A stretch of DNA of 64,000 bases from Comamonas testosteroni (GTDB taxonomy: Bacteria > Pseudomonadota > Gammaproteobacteria > Burkholderiales > Burkholderiaceae_C): the NCBI RefSeq assembly GCF_030505195.1, contig NZ_CP129672.1, positions 5,844,293 through 5,908,292 of the forward strand. The letters are read 5' to 3'. Made by a program: the position numbers and the translations under genes. Shown here piece after piece: positions 35,912 to 43,814 of this stretch. Each line of letters opens with the position of its first letter. The stretch's first letter is position 1. Under the pieces are notes generated by a model that had not been told where the DNA came from, did no database searches, and saw only the letters and a program-made list of their open reading frames with translations.

Positions 35912-35968
35912 ATATTACCTACAGGTAACCATTGAAGCAATACCCACAGGTCATTTACTTACAGGTAA
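35912..35968. promoter_or_regulatory. right operator block with pR and repressor promoter
   Basis: Three related sites with consensus TTACCTACAGGTAA lie at about 35914-35929, 35939-35954 and 35955-35968. On the minus strand, TTGCTT (35935-35940) and TAATAT (35912-35917) are 17 bp apart and form a good pR for cro, with the first site inside the spacer and -10. A weaker rightward promoter for the repressor (TTGAAG, then TTTACT) overlaps the middle sites. Confidence 0.8.
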
Positions 35969-35988
35969 TGGTTTGCTGGAATCCAAGG

Positions 35989-36717
35989 ATGGATATGTAC
36001 GAACAACGCCGAAACGCTCTTCAGAACCTTGTCGAAAGCCTGGGGCGCGGGGGTATCGCAAGCATTGCTCAGCAAATCGGCAAAGACGCCAGTTATGTTT
36101 CCAGGATGCTCTATCCTGCTGACAAGAACGGCGCTAAGCGGATCGGGGAAGATACGGCGATCTTGCTTGCAAAAGCATTTCCGTCATTTTTTGGCGATGG
36201 CCGGGAATTGTTAGTCACCGTTCCACCCAAACCCAACACAGAAGTTGGAGCTGCCCCTGTTGGTGTGCCTGTATCTCCTCGAGATGTTCCGCCGGAGGGC
36301 TATGTTCGGCTGCCTGTAATGGCCGAGGCTTCGGCTGGCCCAGGTCGAATTCCTCTTCTTGAAGCGGTCCAACCAGTGGACGTACTTGAGAGCTACATTC
36401 GCTTGAAGCTCAACGCCAACCCACGCAATCTCAAGGTGCTAACTGCTCGTGGCGGGAGCATGACAGGCCTGATTGAAGATGGCGACATCATGTTTGTAGA
36501 ACCCACGACAGAGTTCACAGACGATGGGATTTACATACTCACTCTCGATGACTTAGTACGAGTCAAACGTTTGAGTGTATCCATCGCAACGGGCAATGTG
36601 CTCATAGAAAGCAACGATGGCCGCAAGTCCGAGGAACTTCCCCTACGAGAGGTGCCTGACAGGCTGCACATTCAAGGCAGGGTGTTAGGAGCATGGTCAC
36701 TGCGCAGCTTCGCGTGA
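35989..36717 (+). CDS. cI: CI-type prophage repressor with S24 autocleavage domain
   Basis: The start is the ATG at 35989 (MDMYEQRRNALQNLV), downstream of the operators. Of 242 residues, the N-terminal ~70 contain an HTH (IASIAQQIGKDASYVSRML), followed by a linker and an S24/LexA-like peptidase. The peptidase has a cleavage-type Ala-Gly in ASAGPG, the Ser in RGGSMTG and the Lys in LVRVKRL. RecA-stimulated self-cleavage would induce the prophage. The next gene, a lipoprotein, follows in the same direction. Confidence 0.92.
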   Translation: MDMYEQRRNALQNLVESLGRGGIASIAQQIGKDASYVSRMLYPADKNGAKRIGEDTAILLAKAFPSFFGDGRELLVTVPPKPNTEVGAAPVGVPVSPRDVPPEGYVRLPVMAEASAGPGRIPLLEAVQPVDVLESYIRLKLNANPRNLKVLTARGGSMTGLIEDGDIMFVEPTTEFTDDGIYILTLDDLVRVKRLSVSIATGNVLIESNDGRKSEELPLREVPDRLHIQGRVLGAWSLRSFA

Positions 36718-36761
36718 TCACCAGTAAGAAGAACGTACGAGCTAAATAAAGGGAGAGAGGG

Positions 36762-37373
36762 ATGAAGAGATATTTTGCGCTTTTGGCAGCCTGCGTTTCT
36801 TTATCGGCTTGCATCAGCGAAGACGGCCCGCAAAAGAACGAACAGATAGGTGCAAATGCTGCATCGAAGGAGTCGATGTCTGAGGCCCCACCAGTGATCG
36901 ACATCAGCTCACCCGACAAAGCACTGAAATCCTATTGGGCTGTGGTGGATTGGAAGAGGCAACTCACGGCCAGGCAGCACAAGGACATCCTGCAATCCAA
37001 GCAAACCAAGCTGATGGATGAAACCTACTCAAAAGTGACTTCACCTGAGATTTCAAGCCGGCAGAGAAACCACGAAGTACAGACGTTTGATAGGGAAATT
37101 GCCGAGGCAAAGGTTGAGACCGAGACAAGAGCAGTCATCCACGCAGTCATTAAAAACTCTACGCCGATCCCCGAAGGTGCTGAGGTGACGAAGAGTGACA
37201 GAGATCGTAGGGAGCAAGGGAACCGCTTCCGCTACGTTCTTGAGCGTGGCCAAGATGGCTGGAGAGTTTCAGAGGTCTGGGAATACAGTCTGTATCACGA
37301 CAATAAGTGGAGAAAAGAATACCCCTCCTCTACCACCCCCACAGTGAGCGTCTTCGTATTTGGAGGGTACTAG
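36762..37373 (+). CDS. lipoprotein downstream of the repressor (lysogenic-conversion candidate)
   Basis: The 203-residue protein has a lipoprotein signal (MKRYFALLAACVSLSAC, lipobox LSAC) and a charged mature domain with no membrane helix. A GGGAGAGAGGG site precedes the ATG. It lies 44 bp after the repressor in the same orientation and is followed by a terminator, so it should be co-expressed in the lysogen. Lambdoid phages place superinfection-exclusion genes here; the actual role is unknown. Confidence 0.75.
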   Translation: MKRYFALLAACVSLSACISEDGPQKNEQIGANAASKESMSEAPPVIDISSPDKALKSYWAVVDWKRQLTARQHKDILQSKQTKLMDETYSKVTSPEISSRQRNHEVQTFDREIAEAKVETETRAVIHAVIKNSTPIPEGAEVTKSDRDRREQGNRFRYVLERGQDGWRVSEVWEYSLYHDNKWRKEYPSSTTPTVSVFVFGGY

Positions 37374-37486
37374 AAGGGCATGGTTAGCCTTACCAAGATC
37401 GAAGCATCTATCAAACAACAGCCTCACCACTGTCACTTTCGCATTGACAGTGACACGTAACAACATCTGACTTGCCACTCTGATCG

Positions 37487-37508
37487 GCCCGCTTTGGCGG
37501 GCTTTTTT
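37487..37508 (+). terminator. terminator of the repressor operon
   Basis: GCCCGC and GCGGGC form a 6-bp GC stem with a short loop, followed by six T. It lies downstream of the repressor-lipoprotein unit and before the distal operator. The 229-bp gap 37374-37602 otherwise holds an 8-bp inverted repeat (cactgtca / tgacagtg, 37428-37452) and the distal operator. Confidence 0.75.
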
Positions 37509-37560
37509 GCAACTGTGCTGCCTGGTCAGCACTGATCATTACCTAACAATCCACAAATAA

Positions 37561-37603
37561 ATTACCCAGAGGTATTGCATTTATGATTACCCATGGGTAA
37601 TAT
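37561..37603 (+). promoter_or_regulatory. distal (left) operator block with early promoter pL
   Basis: Two operator copies, ATTACCCAGAGGTATT (37561-37576) and ATTACCCATGGGTAAT (37586-37601), match the right operator sites and have the same ~25-bp spacing; a half-site lies at 37538. TTGCAT (37575-37580) and TAATAT (37598-37603) are 17 bp apart, the same layout as pR. This is the expected CI-repressed start of the rightward early operon. Confidence 0.8.
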
Positions 37604-37650
37604 TGACTCATCGAAGCCAAGCTGCAAGGCGAAGCAGAGACACCGGCCAG

Positions 37651-37836
37651 ATGGTCAACCGGCGTCGAAAGATGGGAAGGCAGAAGAAGGCGAATGCCCG
37701 CTGCTGTGGAGCCATGAAGGTGCTGCCCCTCTGCACCGACAAGGAACGGGCATGTGAGTCCTGGAGCCGGGAGACCGGGAAGAGCCAGGACGAAAACCAG
37801 AGCGCTTTCGATGAGAGTGCTTCGGTTTGGAACTGA
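37651..37836 (+). CDS. Arg/Lys-rich small protein, candidate antiterminator
   Basis: The frame is the first downstream of pL. The ATG at 37651 begins MVNRRRKMGRQKKANARCCG, an arginine-rich stretch like the RNA-binding end of lambda-type N proteins; the remaining ~40 residues are acidic and polar. No strong ribosome-binding site is seen, and an internal ATG at 37714 is possible. It is followed at once by a terminator hairpin, as in a lambda N-tL arrangement. The position and basic end are the only support. Confidence 0.45.
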   Translation: MVNRRRKMGRQKKANARCCGAMKVLPLCTDKERACESWSRETGKSQDENQSAFDESASVWN

Positions 37837-37844
37837 CAACAAAA

Positions 37845-37863
37845 AGCCCGCTTTCGGCGGGCT
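37845..37863. terminator. terminator hairpin after the Arg-rich frame
   Basis: AGCCCGC / GCGGGCT with a short loop at 37845-37863, preceded by an A run, lies between the rightward frame ending at 37836 and the convergent gene ending at 37888. The A run makes it stronger for leftward transcripts; it may hinder pL transcription too. Confidence 0.65.
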
Positions 37864-37887
37864 GTATTTGTGGTGATGAAGATCAAT

Positions 37888-38304
37888 TCACTGAGGATCA
37901 GTTTCCACAGAGGCTTCCTGCAGTGCACCGAATCCACGAAATTTATAGATGCGCTTCGTTACTCGCTTCCCAGAGCCAGAAAGCCCCACAGCAATAGTTT
38001 TAGCCACTGTATCTGCTTTCAGCCCAGCTGCACCTTCTCCAGACACGTCATAAAACTCCTCGATCTCGACCTCCTCAGCGAGCTCGATGCGCCTGGCGAT
38101 GGCAAGCTCTTGCGCAACCTTTGCGCGTGCCGCCTCCATTTCCATAGCAATCTCTTGACGACGCGCCTCCTCCGCAAGCTTCTCTATTGAGAGATCGTGA
38201 ACCTTCTTCTCAGGTGAATCCTCTGTCCAGATCCTTTCTGCCAACTTTTGCACTAGGAAGCCTGTGGGATTGATAGCTGCTATAGCGATTTCCGTCGGGG
38301 TCAT
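37888..38304 (-). CDS. hypothetical protein with charged coiled coil
   Basis: The 138-residue protein has an N-terminal hydrophobic patch (EIAIAAINPTGFLVQKLAER), a Glu/Ala/Arg coiled coil in the middle, and a basic C-terminal part (GSGKRVTKRIYKFRGFG). It runs against the early operon. No family is recognised. Confidence 0.6.
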   Translation of the reverse strand: MTPTEIAIAAINPTGFLVQKLAERIWTEDSPEKKVHDLSIEKLAEEARRQEIAMEMEAARAKVAQELAIARRIELAEEVEIEEFYDVSGEGAAGLKADTVAKTIAVGLSGSGKRVTKRIYKFRGFGALQEASVETDPQ

Positions 38305-38391
38305 TTTTCATTGGGTGTTGCTGTTGATGTAATCAATCGTAACGTAACCTGTAGCCCCCGAGTCTTTGGTGCATTGGTTTCAACATGCGAT

Positions 38392-38601
38392 TTAAGAGCC
38401 TGTGGATCGCCGCCATTGCACAGCACCTGTACCCGTATTTGTAATGCTCGTCCACGGCTCTCCACACACCGGGCACTCCCAAACTTGGTGCCGCTGCCCG
38501 ATAGGCTCGCGCGTTATCCTGCCACCAAGCATCACAGACTCCCAATCCTGAGTGGGACTCTGCTCAATTGCCTCGCATTGGCTGCATGGCTCTTTGCTCA
38601 T
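38392..38601 (-). CDS. small zinc-ribbon-like protein
   Basis: The 69-residue frame from the ATG at 38601 has two Cys pairs: CSQC near residue 6 and CPVC near residue 44, the second followed by GEPW. The spacing suits a small zinc ribbon. It lies in a stretch of small leftward genes with the HicBA pair. No function is known. Confidence 0.5.
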   Translation of the reverse strand: MSKEPCSQCEAIEQSPTQDWESVMLGGRITREPIGQRHQVWECPVCGEPWTSITNTGTGAVQWRRSTGS

Positions 38602-38723
38602 GGGGCGCTCCTGAAATAAGTAACTCATGATAAGCAAGCAATTCTGGAAGGGTCGCTTTTTTTGCCTCGTTATCCCGACCTTGCGCCTTTATCCAACGAG
38701 CCACAGCTTGAGCAGAACAACAA

Positions 38724-38746
38724 AAAGCCCGCACAGGGCGGGCTTT
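38724..38746. terminator. bidirectional terminator hairpin
   Basis: A 9-bp perfect stem (aaagcccgc / gcgggcttt) lies 17 bp downstream of the hicA-like stop. The A and T runs on either side suit termination in both directions. Confidence 0.75.
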
Positions 38747-38762
38747 GGCTGGATGAGGCGCT

Positions 38763-38951
38763 TTAGAAGCGGTGGTTAATGCCTGCTTGCTTCATGATTT
38801 CGTTAGCCATTGGCTTCGCTGGCATGTTTTTTGACACGGTCTGATTGCGCACACCATTGGTCCAGATCTCGTGTGATCCGCTGCCCTGCCTAAGAAAGTA
38901 GTATCCATTGGCTTTTAGCTGAGCGATGACCAGCTTGTAAAAACCGTTCAT
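38763..38951 (-). CDS. hicA: HicA-like mRNA interferase toxin
   Basis: The 62-residue protein matches HicA in size and pattern: an N-terminal LVIAQLKANGYYFLRQGSGSHEIW with the catalytic His in GSHEIW, then a basic strand and AGI at the end. HicA cuts mRNA when free of HicB. The gene overlaps the upstream antitoxin by 4 bp. Confidence 0.8.
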   Translation of the reverse strand: MNGFYKLVIAQLKANGYYFLRQGSGSHEIWTNGVRNQTVSKNMPAKPMANEIMKQAGINHRF

Positions 38952-39232
38952 GCGCAGGCGTGAGTATCCTCAATGCGCATCTGTGGGCGCACATGGACGT
39001 TGTGGGCATTCAGCTCCAGATCAAGTAGATCCTTCGCGGCAGTAAAAGCCTCATTGCGAAGCTCTTCGAGGTTGTCGGCTGCGACCGTCAAACCATCGAT
39101 GTCTGGGCTGTTTGCCCAGAATGTTTTCGATTCTTCATCGAAATGTACGTTGACCTTGAAGCGTAGAAGTACGCCCTGTTTGGCCAGCACCTTCCAAAGC
39201 GGCCAGCCTACGCGGTAGCCTTTCATGAACAT
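38948..39232 (-). CDS. hicB: HicB-like antitoxin (DUF1902 type)
   Basis: The 94-residue protein has the HicB/DUF1902 partial RNase H-like pattern (FKVNVHFDEESKTFWANSPD, IDGLTVAADNLEELRNEA) that binds and neutralises HicA. Here the antitoxin comes first, as is common for the DUF1902 type. No C-terminal DNA-binding domain is obvious at this length. The pair may stabilise the prophage or act in defence. Confidence 0.76.
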   Translation of the reverse strand: MFMKGYRVGWPLWKVLAKQGVLLRFKVNVHFDEESKTFWANSPDIDGLTVAADNLEELRNEAFTAAKDLLDLELNAHNVHVRPQMRIEDTHACA

Positions 39233-39431
39233 GCAGAACTCCTTTTTATCGGCCGAACTGTATCAGATTTGCAAATCCTAACCCCAAGCAAAGCGTTACG
39301 GCTGTAGGGATTGCAGCCATTTTCAGAGATTTAGAAATGTAACGAGTTCCCCCGCACGCAGCGCATGTGCGCCTTTCACATATGGCCTTAGCAATGCCAT
39401 CTACCTACGCCCCTCACTTCGCCGTGAGTTC

Positions 39432-39454
39432 GCCAGCCTCGTGCTGGCTTTTTT
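39432..39454 (+). terminator. intrinsic terminator 1 of the early operon
   Basis: GCCAGC / GCTGGC with a 5-nt loop (39432-39448) followed by six T. It lies 16 bp upstream of the next rightward gene, whose ACGGAGG site follows directly. Confidence 0.75.
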
Positions 39455-39469
39455 ATTACGGAGGCCATC

Positions 39470-39826
39470 ATGCTGATGAGCGTCAACCCCCATGCCGATG
39501 CCGAACGGCACGCAAATGAGCAAGAGGCGGCTGATGAGCTGCAACAGGAAGCAGAGCGCCAGGCGCCGCTGATCATCCTTGCTGCACTCCAGAAGATCAC
39601 CAAGCCCGGCGACTGGTTCAACTCGAATCTGCTGTCCGCCGGCCGCGGATGGGCCCCAGACGAGGTGCTGCAAGACGCCGTGGCTACGGATGACGACACG
39701 CTCAACGCCTATGTTGAGCTGCTGACCGGCCCGCATGCGCTGAAGCTGCGCCAGTGCATGGCGACATGGTTCGGCAACAAGCTGGCCCGTGACATTTACC
39801 ACGAACACATGGAGTCGCTGCAATGA
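39470..39826 (+). CDS. hypothetical early phage protein
   Basis: The 118-residue protein has an acidic, Gln/Glu/Ala-rich N-terminal coiled coil (HANEQEAADELQQEAERQ) and a folded C-terminal half with KPGDWFNSNLLSAGRGWAP. A strong GGAGG site precedes the ATG. It overlaps the next gene by 4 bp, so it belongs to the early operon. No family is recognised. Confidence 0.65.
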   Translation: MLMSVNPHADAERHANEQEAADELQQEAERQAPLIILAALQKITKPGDWFNSNLLSAGRGWAPDEVLQDAVATDDDTLNAYVELLTGPHALKLRQCMATWFGNKLARDIYHEHMESLQ

Positions 39827-40080
39827 GCCCACCGATTCAACTCCAGCGTATCCCCCGCCGCAAGAAGCCCGCACCAACGCGGGCTTTGCTGTTTCTGGCC
39901 CTGCTGCTGATCGTGCTGTGTACCGGGCTGGCCGGGTGCAGCGCCCAGGCGGCCGATGCACCGATCACCACTACAGCCGCCGACCTCAAGCGTGCCGCTG
40001 CCGGCGCGTGGCTCTGCCCAGGCATGCACGCCGAATGGCTCGATGCGCAGACCGTTCAATGTTTGAAGGAGCGCCCATGA
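39823..40080 (+). CDS. small secreted or membrane-anchored protein
   Basis: The 85-residue protein has a basic N-terminus (RIPRRKKPAPTR), one hydrophobic segment (ALLFLALLLIVLCTGLAGC) that ends in a lipobox-like LAGC, and a short mature part with two Cys. It may be a lipoprotein or a signal-anchored periplasmic peptide. Overlaps of 4 bp at both ends tie it to its neighbours. Confidence 0.58.
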   Translation: MSPPIQLQRIPRRKKPAPTRALLFLALLLIVLCTGLAGCSAQAADAPITTTAADLKRAAAGAWLCPGMHAEWLDAQTVQCLKERP

Positions 40081-40142
40081 ACGAAGCGTTTGCTCTCCTG
40101 CTCATCGTTCCCACCTTTGCCGCCCTGGCCTGGAAACCATGA
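40077..40142 (+). CDS. tiny membrane peptide
   Basis: A 21-codon frame (MNEAFALLLIVPTFAALAWK and P) starts inside the stop of the preceding gene as ATGA and is followed 15 bp later by a terminator. It is almost wholly hydrophobic and could be a one-helix membrane peptide. Support is only the ATGA coupling and composition. Confidence 0.38.
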   Translation: MNEAFALLLIVPTFAALAWKP

Positions 40143-40157
40143 ACAAACCTGATCACG

Positions 40158-40184
40158 AGCCCGGCACCGCCCGGGCTTTTCTTT
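40158..40184 (+). terminator. intrinsic terminator 2 of the early operon
   Basis: AGCCCGG / CCGGGCT stem (40158-40177) followed by a T-rich run. It is inside the early operon, upstream of the next two genes. Confidence 0.75.
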
Positions 40185-40242
40185 TGTGGGTGGCCAGCAG
40201 CGCTGCCGCCCTTCTCGCCTTTATCACCCAAGTGAGGTTTTC

Positions 40243-40434
40243 ATGAGCATGTCTGCTCCCCATGAAATTTACGTCCGTCACACCAGCAAAGACGGATCTT
40301 CCTATGTGCAAGAGCACCGCGTCTGGGACGCCGACCGATTCATGGCCGCGCGCCGCGATGACGTCGCGAAGGCAGGCGGACAGGCTGCTGTGCAGCAGCT
40401 GACCCGTGATCAGTTCCAGGCTCAAAAGAAGTGA
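40243..40434 (+). CDS. small hypothetical early protein
   Basis: The 63-residue frame starts MSMSAPHEIYVRHTSKDGS after an AGTGAGG site. It has a beta-like N-terminal half and a helical, Gln/Ala-rich C-terminal half. It lies immediately before recT and shares its promoter. No family is recognised. Confidence 0.6.
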   Translation: MSMSAPHEIYVRHTSKDGSSYVQEHRVWDADRFMAARRDDVAKAGGQAAVQQLTRDQFQAQKK

Positions 40435-40441
40435 GGACCAG

Positions 40442-41509
40442 ATGAATGCAGTAACTACTCAAACCAGCACCGGCAGCGCGCCTGCCGTTTCTACAGCAAG
40501 CGCTGGCGCCCTGCTTATGGACATGGACGCCATGGACCGCTTGGAGCGCATCGCCGACATCATGGCCAGCGGCAAAACTACGGTCCCCCAGCACCTGCGC
40601 GGCAGCAAAGGTGATTGCTTCGCCATCTCGCTGCAGTCCATGCAATGGGGAATGAACCCCTTCGCGGTGGCCCAGAAGACTCACCTCGTGAACGGCACCT
40701 TGGGCTATGAGGCACAGCTGGTGGCCGCCGTCATCAACAACAGCGGCCTCGTCACAAGCCGATTCCAGTTCGACTGGTACGGCCCTTGGGACAAGGTAAT
40801 CGGCAAGTTCGCCGTCAAGCGTGGCGAAAAAGGCGAATACCGAGTGCCCGGCTGGACCTTCGCCGACGAGGAAGGCTGCGGGGTCCGTGTATGGGCGACC
40901 CTCAAGGGGGAAGAAAACCCACGCACTCTTGAGCTGCTTCTGGCCCAGGCCCGCACTCGCAACTCCACTCTGTGGGCCGATGACCCGAAGCAGCAATTGG
41001 CATACCTCGCACAAAAGCGCTGGGCACGCCTTTTCGCTCCAGACGTGATCCTGGGTGTCTATTCAGCGGACGAGCTGCAGGAACCGCAAGAGATCCACAT
41101 GGGCGATGCCGTGGTGGTTGAGCCTGAGCGTGCCACGTTACCAGTCTGGCCCAATGACAAGTGGGCCAAACAACTGCCCAGCATCCTGACTGGTATCCAG
41201 GGCGGCAAGACGGTCGCAGATGCACTGGCTTGGCTTGGTGCAAAAGGCATAGTCACAGCCGAACAGGAAAAGGAGCTGCGCACCAAGGCCAAAGCGCGGA
41301 CTCAAGCCGCTGCAACACCCGCTTCAGATCCCCAAGAAGGTGCACCCGTCGTTGACCCTGTGAAGCTGGAAGCCGACATCAAGGCCTGTTCCGACCTGGA
41401 AAAGCTCTACGAGCTCGGCAGCCTGATTGAGGCTGTGGCCGAACCCTCGCTGCAAGCAACCCTCACCGACCATTTTGATGCCCGTGCGGCAGAACTGGAA
41501 AAGCCATGA
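40442..41509 (+). CDS. recT: RecT single-strand annealing protein
   Basis: The start is the ATG at 40442 with GAGGAC upstream. The 355-residue protein has the RecT core: QHLRGSKGDCFAISLQSMQWG, FAVAQKTHLVNGTLGYEAQL, and an acidic variable C-terminal tail. It anneals single strands coated at resected ends and works with the downstream exonuclease, which it overlaps by 4 bp. Confidence 0.9.
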   Translation: MNAVTTQTSTGSAPAVSTASAGALLMDMDAMDRLERIADIMASGKTTVPQHLRGSKGDCFAISLQSMQWGMNPFAVAQKTHLVNGTLGYEAQLVAAVINNSGLVTSRFQFDWYGPWDKVIGKFAVKRGEKGEYRVPGWTFADEEGCGVRVWATLKGEENPRTLELLLAQARTRNSTLWADDPKQQLAYLAQKRWARLFAPDVILGVYSADELQEPQEIHMGDAVVVEPERATLPVWPNDKWAKQLPSILTGIQGGKTVADALAWLGAKGIVTAEQEKELRTKAKARTQAAATPASDPQEGAPVVDPVKLEADIKACSDLEKLYELGSLIEAVAEPSLQATLTDHFDARAAELEKP

Positions 41510-43407
41510 CCATGCAAATCGTGAACCTCGTGCAGGGCAGCCCCAAATGGCATGCCCACCGCCGTAACCACTTCAACGCGAGTGATGCGCCGGCGATGAT
41601 GGGCTGCAGTTCATACAAGAAGCGCTCAGACCTGATCAAGGAGCTCGCTACGGGCATCACGGAGGAAGTCGACGTGGCAACACAGCGCCGCTTTGATGAT
41701 GGGCACAAGTTCGAAGCCTGGGCCCGCCCGTTGGCAGAAGACATCATCGGTGAGCCCTTGTCGCCTTGTGTCGGCACCCGCGGCAAATACTCCGCCAGCT
41801 TCGATGGCCTGACTTTCATGAACGACGTGGCTTTCGAGCACAAGACGCTCAACAGCACTCTGCGCGAAATCATGGCACACGGCTGCACCGGTGCCGACCT
41901 GCCGCTGCAGTATCGCGTGCAGATGGAGCAGCAGGCCATGGTCTCGGGATCCGAGCGCATCCTGTTCATGGCCAGCAAATGGACCAGCGAAGGCCTTCCC
42001 GTGGAAGCCCTGCACTGCTGGTACGAGCCCGACGCCGAGCTGCGCGCCCAGATCATCGCCGGCTGGGAGCAGATCGAGAAGGATGTGGCGGCCTACCAGC
42101 CCCAGGCCGCAGAGCCCAAGCCCCAGCCAGAGGCCAAAATCCGCGACGCCCTGCCGGTGCTGCGCATCGAAGCCCGCGGCGAGATCACCACCAGCACCTT
42201 GGACAGCTTCAGGGTCGAGGTCCTGGAGCGCATCAACAGCGTCAACGCGGTGCTGGAGACAGACCAGCAGTTCGCAGACGCCGACGCAGATGCGAAATGG
42301 CTGCGAGATGTCTCCAGCGCGATGAAGCAGGCCGGCAAAAAGGTGCGCTCCGATATGCAGTCGGTGGATGACGTGCTCAACGTGCTCGAGCAGCTGGACC
42401 AGATCGCCACCCGTAAGGCCATCGACCTGGAAAAGCGTGTCAAGTCCGAGAAGGATGTCCGCAAGCAGGTCATCATCCAGGAAGCTCAGCAGGCGCTGGA
42501 CGAGCACGTTGCCAGCCTGAACAAGCAGCTTGGTGCCAACTGGCTCCCTCGGATTGCGGGCGGCTTTGCGGAAACGATCAAGGGCCTGAAGTCGTTGGAC
42601 AGCATGCGCGACAAAGTGGCCGTAGTTCTGACCAATGCCAAGCTGCAGGCACAGACCACTGCCAACACCCTGCTGCTGAACCGAGACTTCCTCCGTGGGG
42701 ATGGCACTGGACAGGACTGGATCACGCTGTTTCCCGACTTTCCAGCAATGGGAGTGAAGGAGCCCGAAGTTTTCAAAGCCATGGCCACCATGCGCATCAA
42801 CGACTTCAAACAGGCCGAGGCCCAGCGCCTGGAAGCCGAGCGTGCTCGGATCCGCGCAGAAGAGGAAGCCAAGGCCAAGCGCGAAGCCGATGCGAAAGCT
42901 GCAGCAGAAGCCGCTGAGCAGGCCCGCCAGCTTGAAGCTGATCGCGCTCGTATCCGGGCAGAGGAGCAGCAAAAGGCGCAGGCTGAAGCCGCCAAGCACC
43001 GCCAGGAGGTACTGCAACAGGCCCAGGATGTACAGGCGGAGATCTCGCAGGCAGCGCAGGACGGCGCCCTTGCAGCCTCACTGGCCTCCGACCTGTCTGG
43101 CCTTGTCACAGAGCAGGCTGCAGAAAGCGTTGCCGGCATCGACGCTCAGCAGGCGATCAGCACTGCTCAGGCCAGCGCAGCAGCAGCTGACACCAGCACG
43201 GTCATGACGATGGGCCAGGTCAACACGCGACTGGAGGCCGCCGGTCTAGGCAAGATCAGTGCAGCAACTTTGGAGCACCACGGCATCCCTTTCACCAAGG
43301 AGCGCGCCGCTGTGCAGATCACCGAGGCCAACGTCAAGCGCCTTGCGCTGCTGCTGTCCCTTGGCTTTCGCAAGCTGGCCGACGAGTTGCAGGCCGCCAC
43401 CGTTTAA
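41506..43407 (+). CDS. YqaJ/RecE-type exonuclease
   Basis: The 633-residue protein has the lambda-exonuclease-like nuclease core in the first ~210 residues: RRNHFNASDAPAMMG, GHKFEAWARP, the acidic SFDGLTF, EHKTLN and LPLQYRVQMEQQ motifs. A Glu/Lys/Ala coiled coil (about 420-560) and a C-terminal conserved domain follow, longer than the minimal family. It resects double-strand ends for RecT. This is the core of the phage's own recombination system. Confidence 0.86.
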   Translation: MTMQIVNLVQGSPKWHAHRRNHFNASDAPAMMGCSSYKKRSDLIKELATGITEEVDVATQRRFDDGHKFEAWARPLAEDIIGEPLSPCVGTRGKYSASFDGLTFMNDVAFEHKTLNSTLREIMAHGCTGADLPLQYRVQMEQQAMVSGSERILFMASKWTSEGLPVEALHCWYEPDAELRAQIIAGWEQIEKDVAAYQPQAAEPKPQPEAKIRDALPVLRIEARGEITTSTLDSFRVEVLERINSVNAVLETDQQFADADADAKWLRDVSSAMKQAGKKVRSDMQSVDDVLNVLEQLDQIATRKAIDLEKRVKSEKDVRKQVIIQEAQQALDEHVASLNKQLGANWLPRIAGGFAETIKGLKSLDSMRDKVAVVLTNAKLQAQTTANTLLLNRDFLRGDGTGQDWITLFPDFPAMGVKEPEVFKAMATMRINDFKQAEAQRLEAERARIRAEEEAKAKREADAKAAAEAAEQARQLEADRARIRAEEQQKAQAEAAKHRQEVLQQAQDVQAEISQAAQDGALAASLASDLSGLVTEQAAESVAGIDAQQAISTAQASAAAADTSTVMTMGQVNTRLEAAGLGKISAATLEHHGIPFTKERAAVQITEANVKRLALLLSLGFRKLADELQAATV

Positions 43408-43454
43408 CCCCTTGCCCAGCCACCAACTGGGCATCCACCCCAAGGAGTATCCTC

Positions 43455-43727
43455 GTGAACAAGTCCGACCTGATCGACCATATTGCAGCGCAGGCTGCGA
43501 TCTCCAAAGCCGATGCCGAACGCGCACTGACCGCCGCCCTGGACGGCATCCGCCGCACTCTCAAGAAGGGCAACACCATTCAGGTGCTGGGCTTCGGCTC
43601 CTTCAGCGTGGGCCGCCGCGCTGGCCGCACTGGCCGTAACCCTCGCACTGGCGAGAGCGTGACCATCAGCGCCACCCGCGTGGTGAAGTTCAAACCCGGC
43701 AAGCACCTCAAGGATGCTGTGAGCTGA
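43455..43727 (+). CDS. hup: HU-family DNA-binding protein
   Basis: The 90-residue protein is a complete HU fold: MNKSDLIDHIAAQAAISKAD at the N-terminus, GFGSFSVGRRAGRTGRNP with the beta-arm, and KFKPGKHLKDAV at the C-terminus. It bends and packages DNA. An extra HU in the recombination operon may help annealing, integration or excision. Confidence 0.93.
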   Translation: MNKSDLIDHIAAQAAISKADAERALTAALDGIRRTLKKGNTIQVLGFGSFSVGRRAGRTGRNPRTGESVTISATRVVKFKPGKHLKDAVS

Positions 43728-43763
43728 GCCTGTAGATCACTTAAATAAATAGCACCCACCACA

Positions 43764-43790
43764 AGCCCGCTCTAACACAGCGGGCTTTTT
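43764..43790 (+). terminator. intrinsic terminator 3 of the early operon
   Basis: AGCCCGCT / AGCGGGCT stem with an 8-nt loop (43764-43786) followed by T residues. It separates the HU gene from the KTSC-protein gene. Confidence 0.8.
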
Positions 43791-43814
43791 CGTTGAATTT
43801 TCAGAAAGCACACC

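Noticed and set aside
37603..37650. TTG start for the Arg-rich frame at 37603
   Set aside because: It overlaps the pL -10 element, so the codon would not be in the transcript; the internal ATG at 37651 is preferred.
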